A stretch of 64,000 bases of DNA from positions 99,286-163,285 of the forward strand of contig JBKUYM010000003.1 of NCBI GenBank assembly GCA_046964515.1. Reading direction: 5' to 3'. A program made the translations under genes and the position numbers. Shown here piece by piece: positions 1-8,266 of this stretch. Numbering within the stretch: position 1 is the stretch's first letter; the number at the start of each line of letters is the position of its first letter. Source of the DNA: UMGS1663 sp046964515 (GTDB lineage: Bacteria > Bacillota > Clostridia > TANB77 > CAG-508). The notes under the pieces are model-generated. The model was not told the origin of the DNA. It saw only the letters and a list, made by a program, of their open reading frames with translations, and did no database searches.

Positions 1-933
1 AAATGGTGGAATCGAAAGAACCAGACGCCTAAAATAGAGACAATTCATATCAAATTATATGAACAAATGGGAGAACTCTATAATAGTTTTAAATTGGGAA
101 ATATAGACTTTTTTACAACAGCCAATAGTAACCTAGAAAATTATATAGGAACTATCGGTTATGCTAAGCAGGAATTTAAAGGAAGAAATTTTGATTATCT
201 AGCATTTAATTGTCAAAATGATATTTTGAAGAGTAAAGAAGTAAGGAAGGCAATTAATTATGCAATAGATAAAACGAATTTAGTTTCTACTGTATATAAT
301 AATACTTGTTATGTTTCAGATTTTCCTTTAGACTTTGGAAGTTATGTTTATGAAAAAACAGCAGCAAGTGCTAGTTATAATCCAGAACAAGCTAAAAAGG
401 TTTTGACAGATAGCGGATGGACATATAAAAATAATAGTTGGAGAAAAACCGAACAATATCGTACTATAAAATTAACACTTACTTTAACGGTTAATGAAAC
501 AAATGAAAAAAGAGTAGCGGTGGCAGAAAATGTGAAAGCACAATTAGCACAAATAGGAATTCCGGTTACTATTCGTAAAGTATCAGATAGTAAATATAAA
601 ACGGTTTTACAAGAAAAAAATTATGAAATGATATTAACTGGTGTATATAATGGTTTTAGTCCAGATGTTTCTACTTTCTTTGGTGCTAATAATTTACAAA
701 ACTATAGTAATGAAGAATTAAATAGCTTATTAACAGAAGTGAAAAATGTAAAAGAAGATAATTTATTAAAGGAAAAGTATAAAAGGATTATTGATATATA
801 TGAAGCAGAACAACCATTTATTAGCTTATATCGTAATAAAAATACAGCTGTTAAAAGTCAAAATTTAGCAGGGGAAGTATTAACAAACAATTATACAAGT
901 TATTACCGTTTTTATACATGGTATCGTATGTAA
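1..933 (+). CDS. Peptide/solute-binding ABC transporter protein (SBP family 5), C-terminal part
   Basis: The reading frame is open from base 1, so the gene is cut by the window edge and only the last 310 residues are present. The text fits the C-terminal half of extracellular solute-binding proteins of family 5 (OppA/DppA-like): an N-terminal stretch with KWWNRKNQTPKIETIHIK and LGNIDFF, a block with VRKAINYAIDKTNLV, and a later IGIPVTIRKV region. In the family these lipoproteins deliver oligopeptides to an Opp/Dpp permease. The signal peptide and any permease genes would lie outside the window. Substrate cannot be told. No terminator is obvious before the recA promoter 30 bases downstream. 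Confidence 0.85.
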   Translation, partial: KWWNRKNQTPKIETIHIKLYEQMGELYNSFKLGNIDFFTTANSNLENYIGTIGYAKQEFKGRNFDYLAFNCQNDILKSKEVRKAINYAIDKTNLVSTVYNNTCYVSDFPLDFGSYVYEKTAASASYNPEQAKKVLTDSGWTYKNNSWRKTEQYRTIKLTLTLTVNETNEKRVAVAENVKAQLAQIGIPVTIRKVSDSKYKTVLQEKNYEMILTGVYNGFSPDVSTFFGANNLQNYSNEELNSLLTEVKNVKEDNLLKEKYKRIIDIYEAEQPFISLYRNKNTAVKSQNLAGEVLTNNYTSYYRFYTWYRM

Positions 934-960
934 AAAGATAAAATAAAAAATAAAAAACAC

Positions 961-988
961 TTGACAAAAAAATATTTTAAGATATAAT
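961..988 (+). promoter_or_regulatory. Sigma-A type promoter of recA
   Basis: TTGACA at 961-966 and TATAAT at 983-988 are separated by 16 bases. Both hexamers are perfect consensus. The recA start codon is 44 bases beyond the -10 element. Confidence 0.8.
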
Positions 989-993
989 AAGTA

Positions 994-1007
994 CAAACAT
1001 TCGTTTG
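994..1007 (+). promoter_or_regulatory. LexA/DinR-like operator upstream of recA
   Basis: The palindrome CAAACATTCGTTTG lies just downstream of the recA -10 element. It differs from the Bacillus-type SOS box CGAACNNNNGTTCG by one symmetrical base in each half. Its position at the expected transcription start fits repression by LexA, as known for recA in Firmicutes. LexA itself is not in the window. Confidence 0.65.
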
Positions 1008-1031
1008 AAAACATATTTAGGAGGAAAAAAC

Positions 1032-2087
1032 ATGGATAAAGATAATTCAGAGAAAATGAAAGCGTTAGAGGTTGCACTTGGACAAATAGAAAAACAATTT
1101 GGAAAAGGTTCTGTTATGAAATTAGGAGAGTTTCAAGCAATGAATGTAGAGGCTATTCCTACAGGGTCTTTAAGTTTAGATATTGCTTTAGGAATTGGTG
1201 GTATTCCAAGAGGTAGAATTGTAGAAATATATGGACCAGAGTCTTCTGGTAAAACAACTTTAGCACTTCATATGATTGCAGAAGCACAAAAGTTAGGGGG
1301 AGAAGCTGCTTTTATAGATGCAGAGCATGCTTTAGATCCAGTTTATGCAAAACATCTGGGGGTTAATATAGATGACTTAATTGTTTCACAACCAGATACA
1401 GGAGAACAAGCATTAGAAATTGCAGAGGCTTTAGTTAGAAGTGGTGCTTTAGATGTTATTGTAATTGACTCTGTAGCAGCTTTAGTTCCAAAGGCAGAAA
1501 TTGATGGAGATATGGGAGATTCTCATATTGGTTTGCAAGCTAGACTTATGTCACAAGCTTTGAGAAAATTAGCAGGTGCGATTAGTAAATCAAAGTCTGT
1601 TATTGTATTTATCAATCAGTTAAGAGAAAAAGTAGGTGTTATGTTTGGAAATCCAGAGACAACTGCTGGAGGAAGAGCACTTAAATATTATGCTTCTGTT
1701 AGATTAGATATTAGAAAAATAGAAAATATTAAACAAGATGGAGAAGTAACAGGTAACAGAGCAAGAGTAAAAGTAGTAAAAAATAAAGTAGCACCACCTT
1801 TTAGAGAAGCTGAGTTTGATATTGTATATGGAAAAGGTATTTCAAAAGAAGGTAATATATTAGATATGGCTGTAACGTTAGATATTATAGAAAAAAGTGG
1901 TTCTTGGTTTAGTTATAATGGAGAAAGAATTGGACAAGGTAGAGAAAATGTAAAGAAGTACTTGATGGACAATCCAGAAATGGCTAAAGAAGTAGAAGAT
2001 AAAATCAGAGCTAACTTTTCAGAGGCTTTTGAAAAAAGTTTAGGAGATAATGAAGAAGTAGAAGATACCGATGATATAGATGAATAA
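1032..2087 (+). CDS. recA: Recombinase RecA
   Basis: This is a 351-residue RecA, the usual length. It forms ATP-dependent filaments on single-stranded DNA, catalyses strand exchange and triggers LexA self-cleavage. Visible motifs are the Walker A GPESSGKTT, the VIVIDSVAALVP Walker B region, the FINQLREK/GNPETTAGGRALKYYASVR L1-L2 loops, and an acidic C-terminal tail. I choose the ATG at 1032, which follows AGGAGG; an upstream TTG in frame has no support and lies in the operator. The gene has its own promoter and LexA-like box and a terminator at 2101-2133. recX lies 2.3 kb downstream rather than adjacent. Confidence 0.98.
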   Translation: MDKDNSEKMKALEVALGQIEKQFGKGSVMKLGEFQAMNVEAIPTGSLSLDIALGIGGIPRGRIVEIYGPESSGKTTLALHMIAEAQKLGGEAAFIDAEHALDPVYAKHLGVNIDDLIVSQPDTGEQALEIAEALVRSGALDVIVIDSVAALVPKAEIDGDMGDSHIGLQARLMSQALRKLAGAISKSKSVIVFINQLREKVGVMFGNPETTAGGRALKYYASVRLDIRKIENIKQDGEVTGNRARVKVVKNKVAPPFREAEFDIVYGKGISKEGNILDMAVTLDIIEKSGSWFSYNGERIGQGRENVKKYLMDNPEMAKEVEDKIRANFSEAFEKSLGDNEEVEDTDDIDE

Positions 2088-2100
2088 AAAGTAAAAAGAA

Positions 2101-2133
2101 AAAAGGTAAAAGTAGAGGCTTTTATCTTTTTTT
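2101..2133 (+). terminator. Rho-independent terminator of recA
   Basis: A 12-base-pair stem (2101-2112 with 2119-2130, one G-U pair) with a 6-base loop runs directly into a T tract. Confidence 0.7.
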
Positions 2134-2179
2134 ATGGAAAAGCGAATCCTTGAAAAAAATGATAATATATGATAATATA

Positions 2180-2230
2180 CTTACATAATTTTGGAGTATA
2201 AAATTATGTAAGTTAGGACAAATGTCCTAA
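2180..2230 (+). promoter_or_regulatory. Two tandem perfect hairpins in the leader of the 2293 gene
   Basis: The first hairpin pairs 2180-2192 with 2200-2212 (13 perfect base pairs, 7-base loop). The second pairs 2213-2219 with 2224-2230 (7 perfect base pairs, 4-base loop) and starts at the very next base. Neither is followed by a T tract, so they do not look like terminators. They sit 63 bases before the ATG, and an extra SD-like AAAGGAGG follows them at about 2233. They could be a protein-binding or RNA leader structure; function unknown. Confidence 0.5.
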
Positions 2231-2292
2231 AGAAAGGAGGATAGTCTTAATCAATTGTAACTGTTAATGTGATTTTAGGAGGCATAGAGATT

Positions 2293-3396
2293 ATGAAATT
2301 AGAATTTAAAGTAACAGAAAAAGAAGGGTACAATGTAATGTCCTTTATTCTTGAGACGATGAAATATAAGGATTATAGTATACAATTTAATCGGACAAAG
2401 AATATAGTAGTTGTACAGAATATTCCTTCAGTAGAAGTTGGAAAAGTAGTACAACTTCTGGAAGAATACTACATAATAGAAGGCGGTACGATAGAGCCTG
2501 AAAAAAGTAATGAGGTTGGATATTCTATACAAAAGAATTTAGAACGACTAGAAGATGTGATTATTAAGGAAAAAAAGTATATGGGTGTAGAAGATAGAAA
2601 ACTGGTACAGGCACTTCAAGGTGCTGTTAAGGAAATTCAGCTACTTCATCGTTCACAACTGAGAAAAATTTATCCCAGACACATGTATTGGTGCGAGTTT
2701 GGAACGGCTTTTCATGGGGAGAACTATGGATTAACACAGGTTTTAGTTTTAAAAGAAATGGCAGATTCTTGCATTGTTCTACAAATGAATAAAGTAGATG
2801 AACAAATTCCCCTGACAGAGTGTTTAAGAATGAGACAAAATATAGATATGGTATACTCTGATAAAGGATATGAGGAAGATGCGGTTCTCTTCTTGGAAAG
2901 CTTTGTAAGGGTAAATAAACGAAGGCTGGTATCTTCTTCAATAGGTCAAGTTACACCGATATTTTTTAGGAATGTATGCAGGCATTTTGCTGCCTTATTA
3001 CCTACAGAAGGTATGACGAAAGAAGATACGCTCACTAGCGAATTGAGGGAAATTATAGAGCCGGCAATTTTACAGTGCTATATAAGAGTAAGCCCACATT
3101 CAAAAGAAGAGCAAATAAAACAGTTTTTGGAGATTGTGCATATGCCCACTGACAATGCTACTTTACAAGAAGTATTTCTGTTATGTCCTACTTTAGAGGT
3201 AGTGAGGTGGGATACAATGATACCAAAATTAACGGAAATGTTTCCGGAAAAATCTCCGCAGTCTATTAAAAAAGAATTACAGCAAATTTTTATGCAATGG
3301 TTAAGATACTATCCGGAATTGGCACAAAAACATGGAAAAATACATTTTATACAGTTGTTAAAGGTATTTGCAAAAGTGGTTTTGTGTGGTAGTTAA
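2293..3396 (+). CDS. Uncharacterised protein with an internal PemK/MazF-like module
   Basis: A 367-residue protein with no full-length family that I recognise. Residues about 126-225 carry the layout of PemK/MazF RNases: YPRHMYWCEFGTAFHGENYG followed by VLVLKE (the first sheet and conserved Gly-Glu loop), then SFVRVNKRRLVSSSIGQV, matching the RTIDKRRL.KKIG.L block of MazF. The usual Arg-Pro after the loop is missing. About 125 residues precede and 140 follow the module. Start ATG is set by TAGGAGG 10 bases upstream. The gene stands alone, with two hairpins in its leader and a terminator behind. Whether it still cleaves RNA is unknown; it may be a degenerate, structural relative. Confidence 0.55.
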   Translation: MKLEFKVTEKEGYNVMSFILETMKYKDYSIQFNRTKNIVVVQNIPSVEVGKVVQLLEEYYIIEGGTIEPEKSNEVGYSIQKNLERLEDVIIKEKKYMGVEDRKLVQALQGAVKEIQLLHRSQLRKIYPRHMYWCEFGTAFHGENYGLTQVLVLKEMADSCIVLQMNKVDEQIPLTECLRMRQNIDMVYSDKGYEEDAVLFLESFVRVNKRRLVSSSIGQVTPIFFRNVCRHFAALLPTEGMTKEDTLTSELREIIEPAILQCYIRVSPHSKEEQIKQFLEIVHMPTDNATLQEVFLLCPTLEVVRWDTMIPKLTEMFPEKSPQSIKKELQQIFMQWLRYYPELAQKHGKIHFIQLLKVFAKVVLCGS

Positions 3397-3420
3397 GAGG
3401 ATCTAAACTTTTAAAAAGGA

Positions 3421-3454
3421 AAAAGGACTATTCTTTGAGAATAATCCTTTTTTC
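3421..3454 (+). terminator. Rho-independent terminator after the 2293 gene
   Basis: A stem of 14 pairs with one mismatch (3421-3434 with 3438-3451) and a TTG loop ends in a run of six T. Confidence 0.75.
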
Positions 3455-3456
3455 CC

Positions 3457-3485
3457 TTGTTATAGAATAGAAAATCGCATATAAT
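3457..3485 (+). promoter_or_regulatory. Candidate promoter of the 3521 gene
   Basis: TTGTTA at 3457-3462 and TATAAT at 3480-3485 have a 17-base spacer, 36 bases ahead of the start codon. Confidence 0.5.
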
Positions 3486-3520
3486 ATAAAAATAAAATAT
3501 CTATGAAAAGGGGAAAAGAT

Positions 3521-4291
3521 ATGTCCTATATACATTATGTAATTACTAGATTTAATATAAAGCAATCTTTTGGATGTAAACCTAGAAAACCAGAAGAAAA
3601 CTTTATGCAAAAAAATTTAGACGAAAAGTATCTATCAAATCGTTTTACAATTTTTGAAAACTATACATTACCATCTTTGCAGAACCAGACCAATAAAAAT
3701 TTTAAATGGTTGTTATTATTTCATAAAAATACACCAGAAAAATTCAAACAAATGCTATATAAGTGGGAGCAAATTATGCCACAAATACAGCCAGTGTTTT
3801 TAGAAGAAGATGAAAAATGGAATATCACAACCTATAGAAAGAAAAATAATCAAGAGCAGGAAGATTTTTATATAACTTCTAGAATTGATAATGATGATGC
3901 TTACCATAAAGAATATATAGAAAAAATACAAAATTATGTACAAGCCAATCCGGTTTCACCTTGCATTTTAACATTCCCAAAAGGTATGCAGTATTCTGTA
4001 GAAACAAAAAAATTGTATCAATATCCGTATGAAGCAAATCATTTTACGACGATGCTTTCTAAGGAGGATAGTCTATACACACAGATATATCAACTAAATC
4101 ATTCCAAAATTTTTGAGCATCAAGAAGAAATCAACATTCATGTGCTAAAAGAAGAAAAACCAATGTGGCTAGAAATTGTACATGAGACAAATTTTATTAA
4201 TCATATAAAACCACAATTAGAAGAAGTATTCATAGAAAAACAACAAAAGTATATGCTGGATAACTTTGGGGTAAAAGAAGACTTATCGTAG
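3521..4291 (+). CDS. Putative rhamnosyl/glycosyl transferase (Rhamno_transf family)
   Basis: A 256-residue soluble protein. It begins MSYIHYVITRFNIKQ, has LPSLQNQTNKNFKWLLLFHKNTP, and carries the motif ITSRIDNDDAYHKEYIE. The R-x-DNDDA signature with the preceding layout is typical of the putative rhamnosyl transferase family (Pfam Rhamno_transf, formerly DUF3118), whose members are GT-A-like transferases acting on surface glycans. The start at 3521 is preferred over the upstream ATG 3503 because AAAAGGGG lies between them at the right distance. It is an isolated gene, not part of the polysaccharide cluster at 44-63 kb. Acceptor and donor sugars are not known. Confidence 0.7.
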   Translation: MSYIHYVITRFNIKQSFGCKPRKPEENFMQKNLDEKYLSNRFTIFENYTLPSLQNQTNKNFKWLLLFHKNTPEKFKQMLYKWEQIMPQIQPVFLEEDEKWNITTYRKKNNQEQEDFYITSRIDNDDAYHKEYIEKIQNYVQANPVSPCILTFPKGMQYSVETKKLYQYPYEANHFTTMLSKEDSLYTQIYQLNHSKIFEHQEEINIHVLKEEKPMWLEIVHETNFINHIKPQLEEVFIEKQQKYMLDNFGVKEDLS

Positions 4292-4397
4292 GAGTACAGT
4301 TAGAAAATTAGTGAAAAATGCAAAACAAATCCATACGAAATAATTGCTATTTTGTAGTTTTTGTAGTAAAATGTAAAAAAATAAAAGGAAGAAAGAT

Positions 4398-4850
4398 ATG
4401 TATACGATAGAAGAATTTGATAATGCCAAAACAAAAGTATTAAAATATGTATTATACAAAAAAAGAACGGTGCAAGAAATTAAACAAAAATTTAGTACAG
4501 CTATAGAAAATGAATTGCTAGAAGAGGTTATAGAAGAATTAAAACAGATTGGCTATGTTAGTGATGAAAGTTATATGCAAAGAGCAGTCGTAGAGTTTAT
4601 GGCATTGAAAAATCTTTCTATTAAAGAAATAAAGTATAAGTTAATGGCAAAAGGAATTTCTAGTAAACTAATAGAGGAATATGTAACACAAAACAGAGAA
4701 GAATTGGAAGCCTATGAGAAGAAGTCAGCAGAAAATATTGTTATTCGTAAAGCTATCAATATGGAAGAAATGCAAATAAAACAATATTTAATGAAAAAAG
4801 GCTATTTAGCAGAGAGTATTACAGAGGCTTTGGAGAAATTAGAAGATTAG
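4398..4850 (+). CDS. recX: Regulatory protein RecX
   Basis: A 150-residue protein, mostly helical and charged, with the three-helix repeat pattern of RecX: YVLYKKRTVQEIKQKF, IEELKQIGYVSDESYMQRAVVEF and NLSIKEIKYKLMAKGIS. RecX binds RecA filaments and tunes their activity. Unlike many bacteria it is not directly behind recA but 2.3 kb downstream. It is followed after 26 bases by scpA, so the two may be cotranscribed. The ribosome binding site is a modest AAAGGAAG. Confidence 0.88.
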   Translation: MYTIEEFDNAKTKVLKYVLYKKRTVQEIKQKFSTAIENELLEEVIEELKQIGYVSDESYMQRAVVEFMALKNLSIKEIKYKLMAKGISSKLIEEYVTQNREELEAYEKKSAENIVIRKAINMEEMQIKQYLMKKGYLAESITEALEKLED

Positions 4851-4876
4851 ATAGAGTAAACAAAAAGGAGAGAAAT

Positions 4877-5632
4877 ATGCAAAAAGTATTAACCATGGAA
4901 AGTAATAAATATGCCATAAAAATTGAAAATTTTGAGGGACCTTTGGATTTACTTTGTTATTTAATTGAAAAGAATAAAATGAACATTTATGATATTCGCA
5001 TCAGTGATATTGCAGACCAATATATAACCTATATCAATCAAATGGAAAATATGAATTTAGAAATTACCAGTGAGTTTTTAGTAATGGCATCTACTTTAGT
5101 GTATATGAAATCTAAAAGTTTATTACCTACTCAAGTAGAGGATGAGAAAGAATTAACAGAAGAAGAATTATTAAATCGTATTATAGAGTATAAAAAATAT
5201 AAAGAAGCTGCTAAAAAATTAAAAGAGAATTTTGAGATTTTTTCTAAAAGATATGTAAAAATACAAGAAGAAATTCCTCTTCCTAAACAAAGATTAGAGA
5301 AGGCTTATCAAAAAGAAATAATGGTTAGTTTATATGCACAAGTAGTAGAAAACAATAGTCAACGTTTAAATGAAAATGCTAAAAATATAGAAAAAATAGC
5401 TATTACAGATACTTACACAGTAGGTAGCAAAGTAAAAGAAATTTTTAGAGAATTGCTAAGAAAGCCAAAATTTGTTTTTAATAAATTGTATACAGTTTCT
5501 AGATGTAATAAACAAGAAGTCGTAACGGCTTTTACAGGATTACTAGAACTTTCTAGAAGAAGCAAAGTAATAACATCACAAGAAGAATTATTTGGAGACA
5601 TTGTTGTAGAAAAAGCAAAGAAAATTAGTTAA
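4877..5632 (+). CDS. scpA: Segregation and condensation protein ScpA
   Basis: A 251-residue kleisin of the SMC-ScpA-ScpB condensin. The family start KIENFEGPLDLLCYLIEKNKMNIYDI is clear, followed by a helix-rich central region and a C-terminal winged-helix (KQEVVTAFTGLLELSRRSKV). It bridges the SMC heads and helps chromosome segregation. AAAAGGAG lies 7 bases ahead of the chosen ATG; a second ATG seven codons in is possible. scpB, often next to scpA, is not adjacent here; instead a DUF2953 gene and ytfJ follow, an order common in clostridia. Confidence 0.95.
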   Translation: MQKVLTMESNKYAIKIENFEGPLDLLCYLIEKNKMNIYDIRISDIADQYITYINQMENMNLEITSEFLVMASTLVYMKSKSLLPTQVEDEKELTEEELLNRIIEYKKYKEAAKKLKENFEIFSKRYVKIQEEIPLPKQRLEKAYQKEIMVSLYAQVVENNSQRLNENAKNIEKIAITDTYTVGSKVKEIFRELLRKPKFVFNKLYTVSRCNKQEVVTAFTGLLELSRRSKVITSQEELFGDIVVEKAKKIS

Positions 5633-5698
5633 ATAAAAAGAATAAAAATGAAAAAAATGGAAAAACTAATGGTAGTAACTTCAAAAGGAGGTTATCTT

Positions 5699-6352
5699 AT
5701 GCCATTAGTTTTATGTATTTTAGGAGCCTGTATTCTTTTTAGTTTTCTAGCTTTTTTATTTTTACTTTCTACAATTAGAATACAACTACAAAATTTAGAA
5801 ATAGGAAATGGGAATAACAAATTTCAATATCAATATGTTATTATCATAGAAATTTATTTTTTAGATAAAATAAAATTTTTCAGAAAAACCATTACCTCTA
5901 CACAAATTAAAAAGAGTAAATGGATAAAGAAAATAGAAAACATACCATGGGAACAGTTTGAGAAAAAGGAAGATTTATCTTTTAAACAATGGGTAACTTT
6001 ATTTAAGAACTTAAAAATAGAATTAACAAAATTTGTATTAAAAATAGATATTGGGACCGAAGATGCTGTTTTTACCTCTTATTTAGTAGCAGCAATAGCT
6101 AGCTTTATAGGAATTAGTTTACCACATGTTATGAAGAAGAAATATTTATCACAGTGCTATTATCGCATTAATCCTCTTTATATAGATCAAAATCGATATC
6201 ATATTGCTTTAGATAGTATAATTCGTGTCAAAGTCGTACATATTATCTATATAATATATATTTTAATTCAGAAAGGAAGTAAGAAAAATGAGCGAACATC
6301 CAATAGAAGGTCTTATGACCACCGCCATGAACTCTATACGAGAAATGGTTGA
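5699..6352 (+). CDS. DUF2953 membrane protein
   Basis: A 217-residue protein with an N-terminal membrane segment (residues 1-23, LVLCILGACILFSFLAFLFLL), a central basic region with a short conserved FVLKIDIGTEDAVFTSYLVA block, and a hydrophobic stretch near the C terminus. This is the pattern of DUF2953 proteins, which commonly precede ytfJ in spore formers; their function is unknown. The ATG at 5699 follows AAAGGAGG, so it is preferred to the ATG at 5648. The 3' end overlaps ytfJ by 65 bases in another frame, which suggests translational coupling. Confidence 0.75.
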   Translation: MPLVLCILGACILFSFLAFLFLLSTIRIQLQNLEIGNGNNKFQYQYVIIIEIYFLDKIKFFRKTITSTQIKKSKWIKKIENIPWEQFEKKEDLSFKQWVTLFKNLKIELTKFVLKIDIGTEDAVFTSYLVAAIASFIGISLPHVMKKKYLSQCYYRINPLYIDQNRYHIALDSIIRVKVVHIIYIIYILIQKGSKKNERTSNRRSYDHRHELYTRNG

Positions 6353-6902
6353 TGTTAATACTATTATAGGAGAACCAATTGAAACTTCTAATAACATTAT
6401 TATTATCCCTATTTCAAAAGTAGGATTTGGTTTTGCAGCAGGGGGAAGTGAATTTAAGGGAGAAACCATAGGAGAATATTCTAAAAAAGATAAAGATGAG
6501 GAGATACAATATAAACTACCCTTTGGAGGTGGTAGTGGAGCAGGTGTTAGTATTACGCCTATAGCTTTTTTAGTGGTACAGTCTAACAATGTAAAATTGC
6601 TTCCAGTTAGCCATAGTTCTGCTATGGACCGTTTATTAGATTATGTTCCTGATTTGGTAGAAAAGACAAATAATTTAATTAATAAGCAATTATCTAATAA
6701 AAAAGAAGTAAAGAAAGAAGAAGAAAGAAGAAAACAAAGAGAGGAAAAAGAAGAAAAAGTAGAAAAGATAGTTGAGGAAAATAATAATACGATTATTATG
6801 CCAAACACAAGTAAATTACATCCTAAGAAAAGTCGTCCTATTAAGTACGAATATGAATATGATGAAACGAACATACCAGAAGAATATGAGGATGAGGAAT
6901 AG
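6288..6902 (+). CDS. ytfJ: Sporulation protein YtfJ / GerW
   Basis: A 204-residue GerW-family protein. In Bacillus it is needed for normal spore germination. The family core is at residues about 1-120: HPIEGLMTTAMNSIREMVD, VDVNTIIGEPIE, IIPISKVGFGFAAGGSEF, FGGGSGAGVSITPIAFLVV. The glycine-rich loops are intact. After residue 130 there is a highly charged Lys/Glu tail ending in NIPEEYEDEE, longer than in the Bacillus protein. The gene starts inside the upstream DUF2953 gene. A very strong hairpin begins two bases after the stop. Confidence 0.92.
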   Translation: MSEHPIEGLMTTAMNSIREMVDVNTIIGEPIETSNNIIIIPISKVGFGFAAGGSEFKGETIGEYSKKDKDEEIQYKLPFGGGSGAGVSITPIAFLVVQSNNVKLLPVSHSSAMDRLLDYVPDLVEKTNNLINKQLSNKKEVKKEEERRKQREEKEEKVEKIVEENNNTIIMPNTSKLHPKKSRPIKYEYEYDETNIPEEYEDEE

Positions 6903-6904
6903 TA

Positions 6905-6946
6905 GGGACGGGGTAGTTTTGTTTCAAACAAAACTACCCCGTCCCC
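6905..6946. repeat. Perfect 20-bp-stem hairpin (GGGACGGGGTAG ... CTACCCCGTCCC)
   Basis: Bases 6905-6924 pair perfectly with 6926-6945 across one unpaired base. It lies between the convergent ytfJ and dacF-like genes. There is no T run on either side, so it is not a standard intrinsic terminator, though it may act as one in both directions. GC content of the arms is far above the surroundings. The GGGAC/GTCCC ends recall the GGGAC repeat family found elsewhere in the window. Confidence 0.75.
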
Positions 6947-6949
6947 ATC

Positions 6950-8203
6950 TTACCTTAGTATTCTAAACCATGTAAAAAATAAGTTTTCCATCATATTCGT
7001 AAGACTAATTTTTTTAATTTCCGCGTTAGAAATAAGATTAGTAGTTTCTATGACTTCTCCATTTAAGGTATAAGTAATTTCTCCTATCTTTTGCCCTTTA
7101 GTAATTGGTGCTTCTATAGTATCTGCTATGGTGACAACTTGTTCTATTTCTTTACCCTGGCCTTTTTGTAAAAGACTACCAGCATCTGTCTCGTAAACGG
7201 CTTCTACACTACTTTTTACTCCTTTGTTAATGTGAATTGTTTTTAAAACATCTCCAGATTTAGCAAATGATTGATAACTATAGTTATTAAAACCATAATC
7301 TAATAATTTTTCGGCTTCTGCAAAACGTACTTTGGTACTGGGAGCTTTCATAATAACAGCAATTAAAGAAAGAGAATCTCTAGTAGCACTAGCAGATAAA
7401 TTATATAAAGCTAATCCTGTAGAACCTGTTTTTAAACCAGTAGCACCTTTATAATTTCGAATAAGCTTATTAGTGTTGGTAAGTTCTGATTTACCATCTC
7501 TTAAAGAATCTATCCAAATAGTGGTATAGTTGGTAATGCTAGGATGTTTTTTTAATAACTCTTGAGACATTAATGAAATATCATAGGCAGATGTTACATG
7601 ACCATCTTCATCAAGTCCATGACAGTTTTTGAAACAAGTATCTAGCATACCTAATTGTGTGGCTTTTGCATTCATTTTTGCTACAAAAGCTTCTTGGGAG
7701 CCTTCTAAATACTCTGCCATAGCTACAACACAGTCATTTGCGGAGGCTACACAAATAGCCTTTAGCATTTCGTCTACCGTTAATTCTTCACGTACATCTA
7801 GCCAAATTTGGGAACCTCCCATTGAGGCTGCTGTTTGACTACAAGGTACTTTGTCTGTTAAAGCAATTTTACCAGTATCTAAAGCTTCCATAATTAGTAA
7901 AATGCTCATAACCTTGGTAACCGAAGCAGGACGTAGCTGTTCGTGAGCATTATGTTCATATAAAATTTTACCTGTGTTTTGTTCTATTAAAATAGCAGAA
8001 GCAGATTCCAGATTTAAATCAATAGGTGTAGTAGAGACACTGTTGGTGGATTCTTTTATAGAGTTTGTGTTGGATTCATTGCTAATCGTATTAGAAAAAT
8101 TAGACCATACATATACAGATTCAGAAGTAGCTAAACTAATAGGCATACAAATAATGCATCCTATCAAAATAAATATCCATGAAAAAAAGATAAATTTACG
8201 CAT
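6950..8203 (-). CDS. dacF: D-alanyl-D-alanine carboxypeptidase (DacF/PBP5 type)
   Basis: A 417-residue low-molecular-weight penicillin-binding protein. The signal/anchor segment is at residues 1-25. The peptidase S11 motifs are all present: SxxK in RPASVTKVMS, SxN in CVASANDCVV, and KTG in GATGLKTGSTG. A PBP5-type C-terminal domain follows, and the end (MMENLFFTWFRILR) is amphipathic for membrane attachment. It trims the terminal D-Ala from peptidoglycan stems. The DacF name reflects similarity to the clostridial/Bacillus sporulation group but DacA-type function is possible. AGGAGGT precedes the ATG. A VanW lipoprotein gene lies 63 bases upstream on the same strand. Confidence 0.9.
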   Translation of the reverse strand: MRKFIFFSWIFILIGCIICMPISLATSESVYVWSNFSNTISNESNTNSIKESTNSVSTTPIDLNLESASAILIEQNTGKILYEHNAHEQLRPASVTKVMSILLIMEALDTGKIALTDKVPCSQTAASMGGSQIWLDVREELTVDEMLKAICVASANDCVVAMAEYLEGSQEAFVAKMNAKATQLGMLDTCFKNCHGLDEDGHVTSAYDISLMSQELLKKHPSITNYTTIWIDSLRDGKSELTNTNKLIRNYKGATGLKTGSTGLALYNLSASATRDSLSLIAVIMKAPSTKVRFAEAEKLLDYGFNNYSYQSFAKSGDVLKTIHINKGVKSSVEAVYETDAGSLLQKGQGKEIEQVVTIADTIEAPITKGQKIGEITYTLNGEVIETTNLISNAEIKKISLTNMMENLFFTWFRILR

Positions 8204-8266
8204 ATATGAGACCTCCTATAGAATAGTACAATATATGCAAACTTATCTTTTTTATGATTTTCTTTT

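Noticed and set aside
6772..6966. 64-codon frame overlapping the ytfJ 3' end and hairpin
   Set aside because: Different frame of ytfJ running through the palindrome; no start signals.
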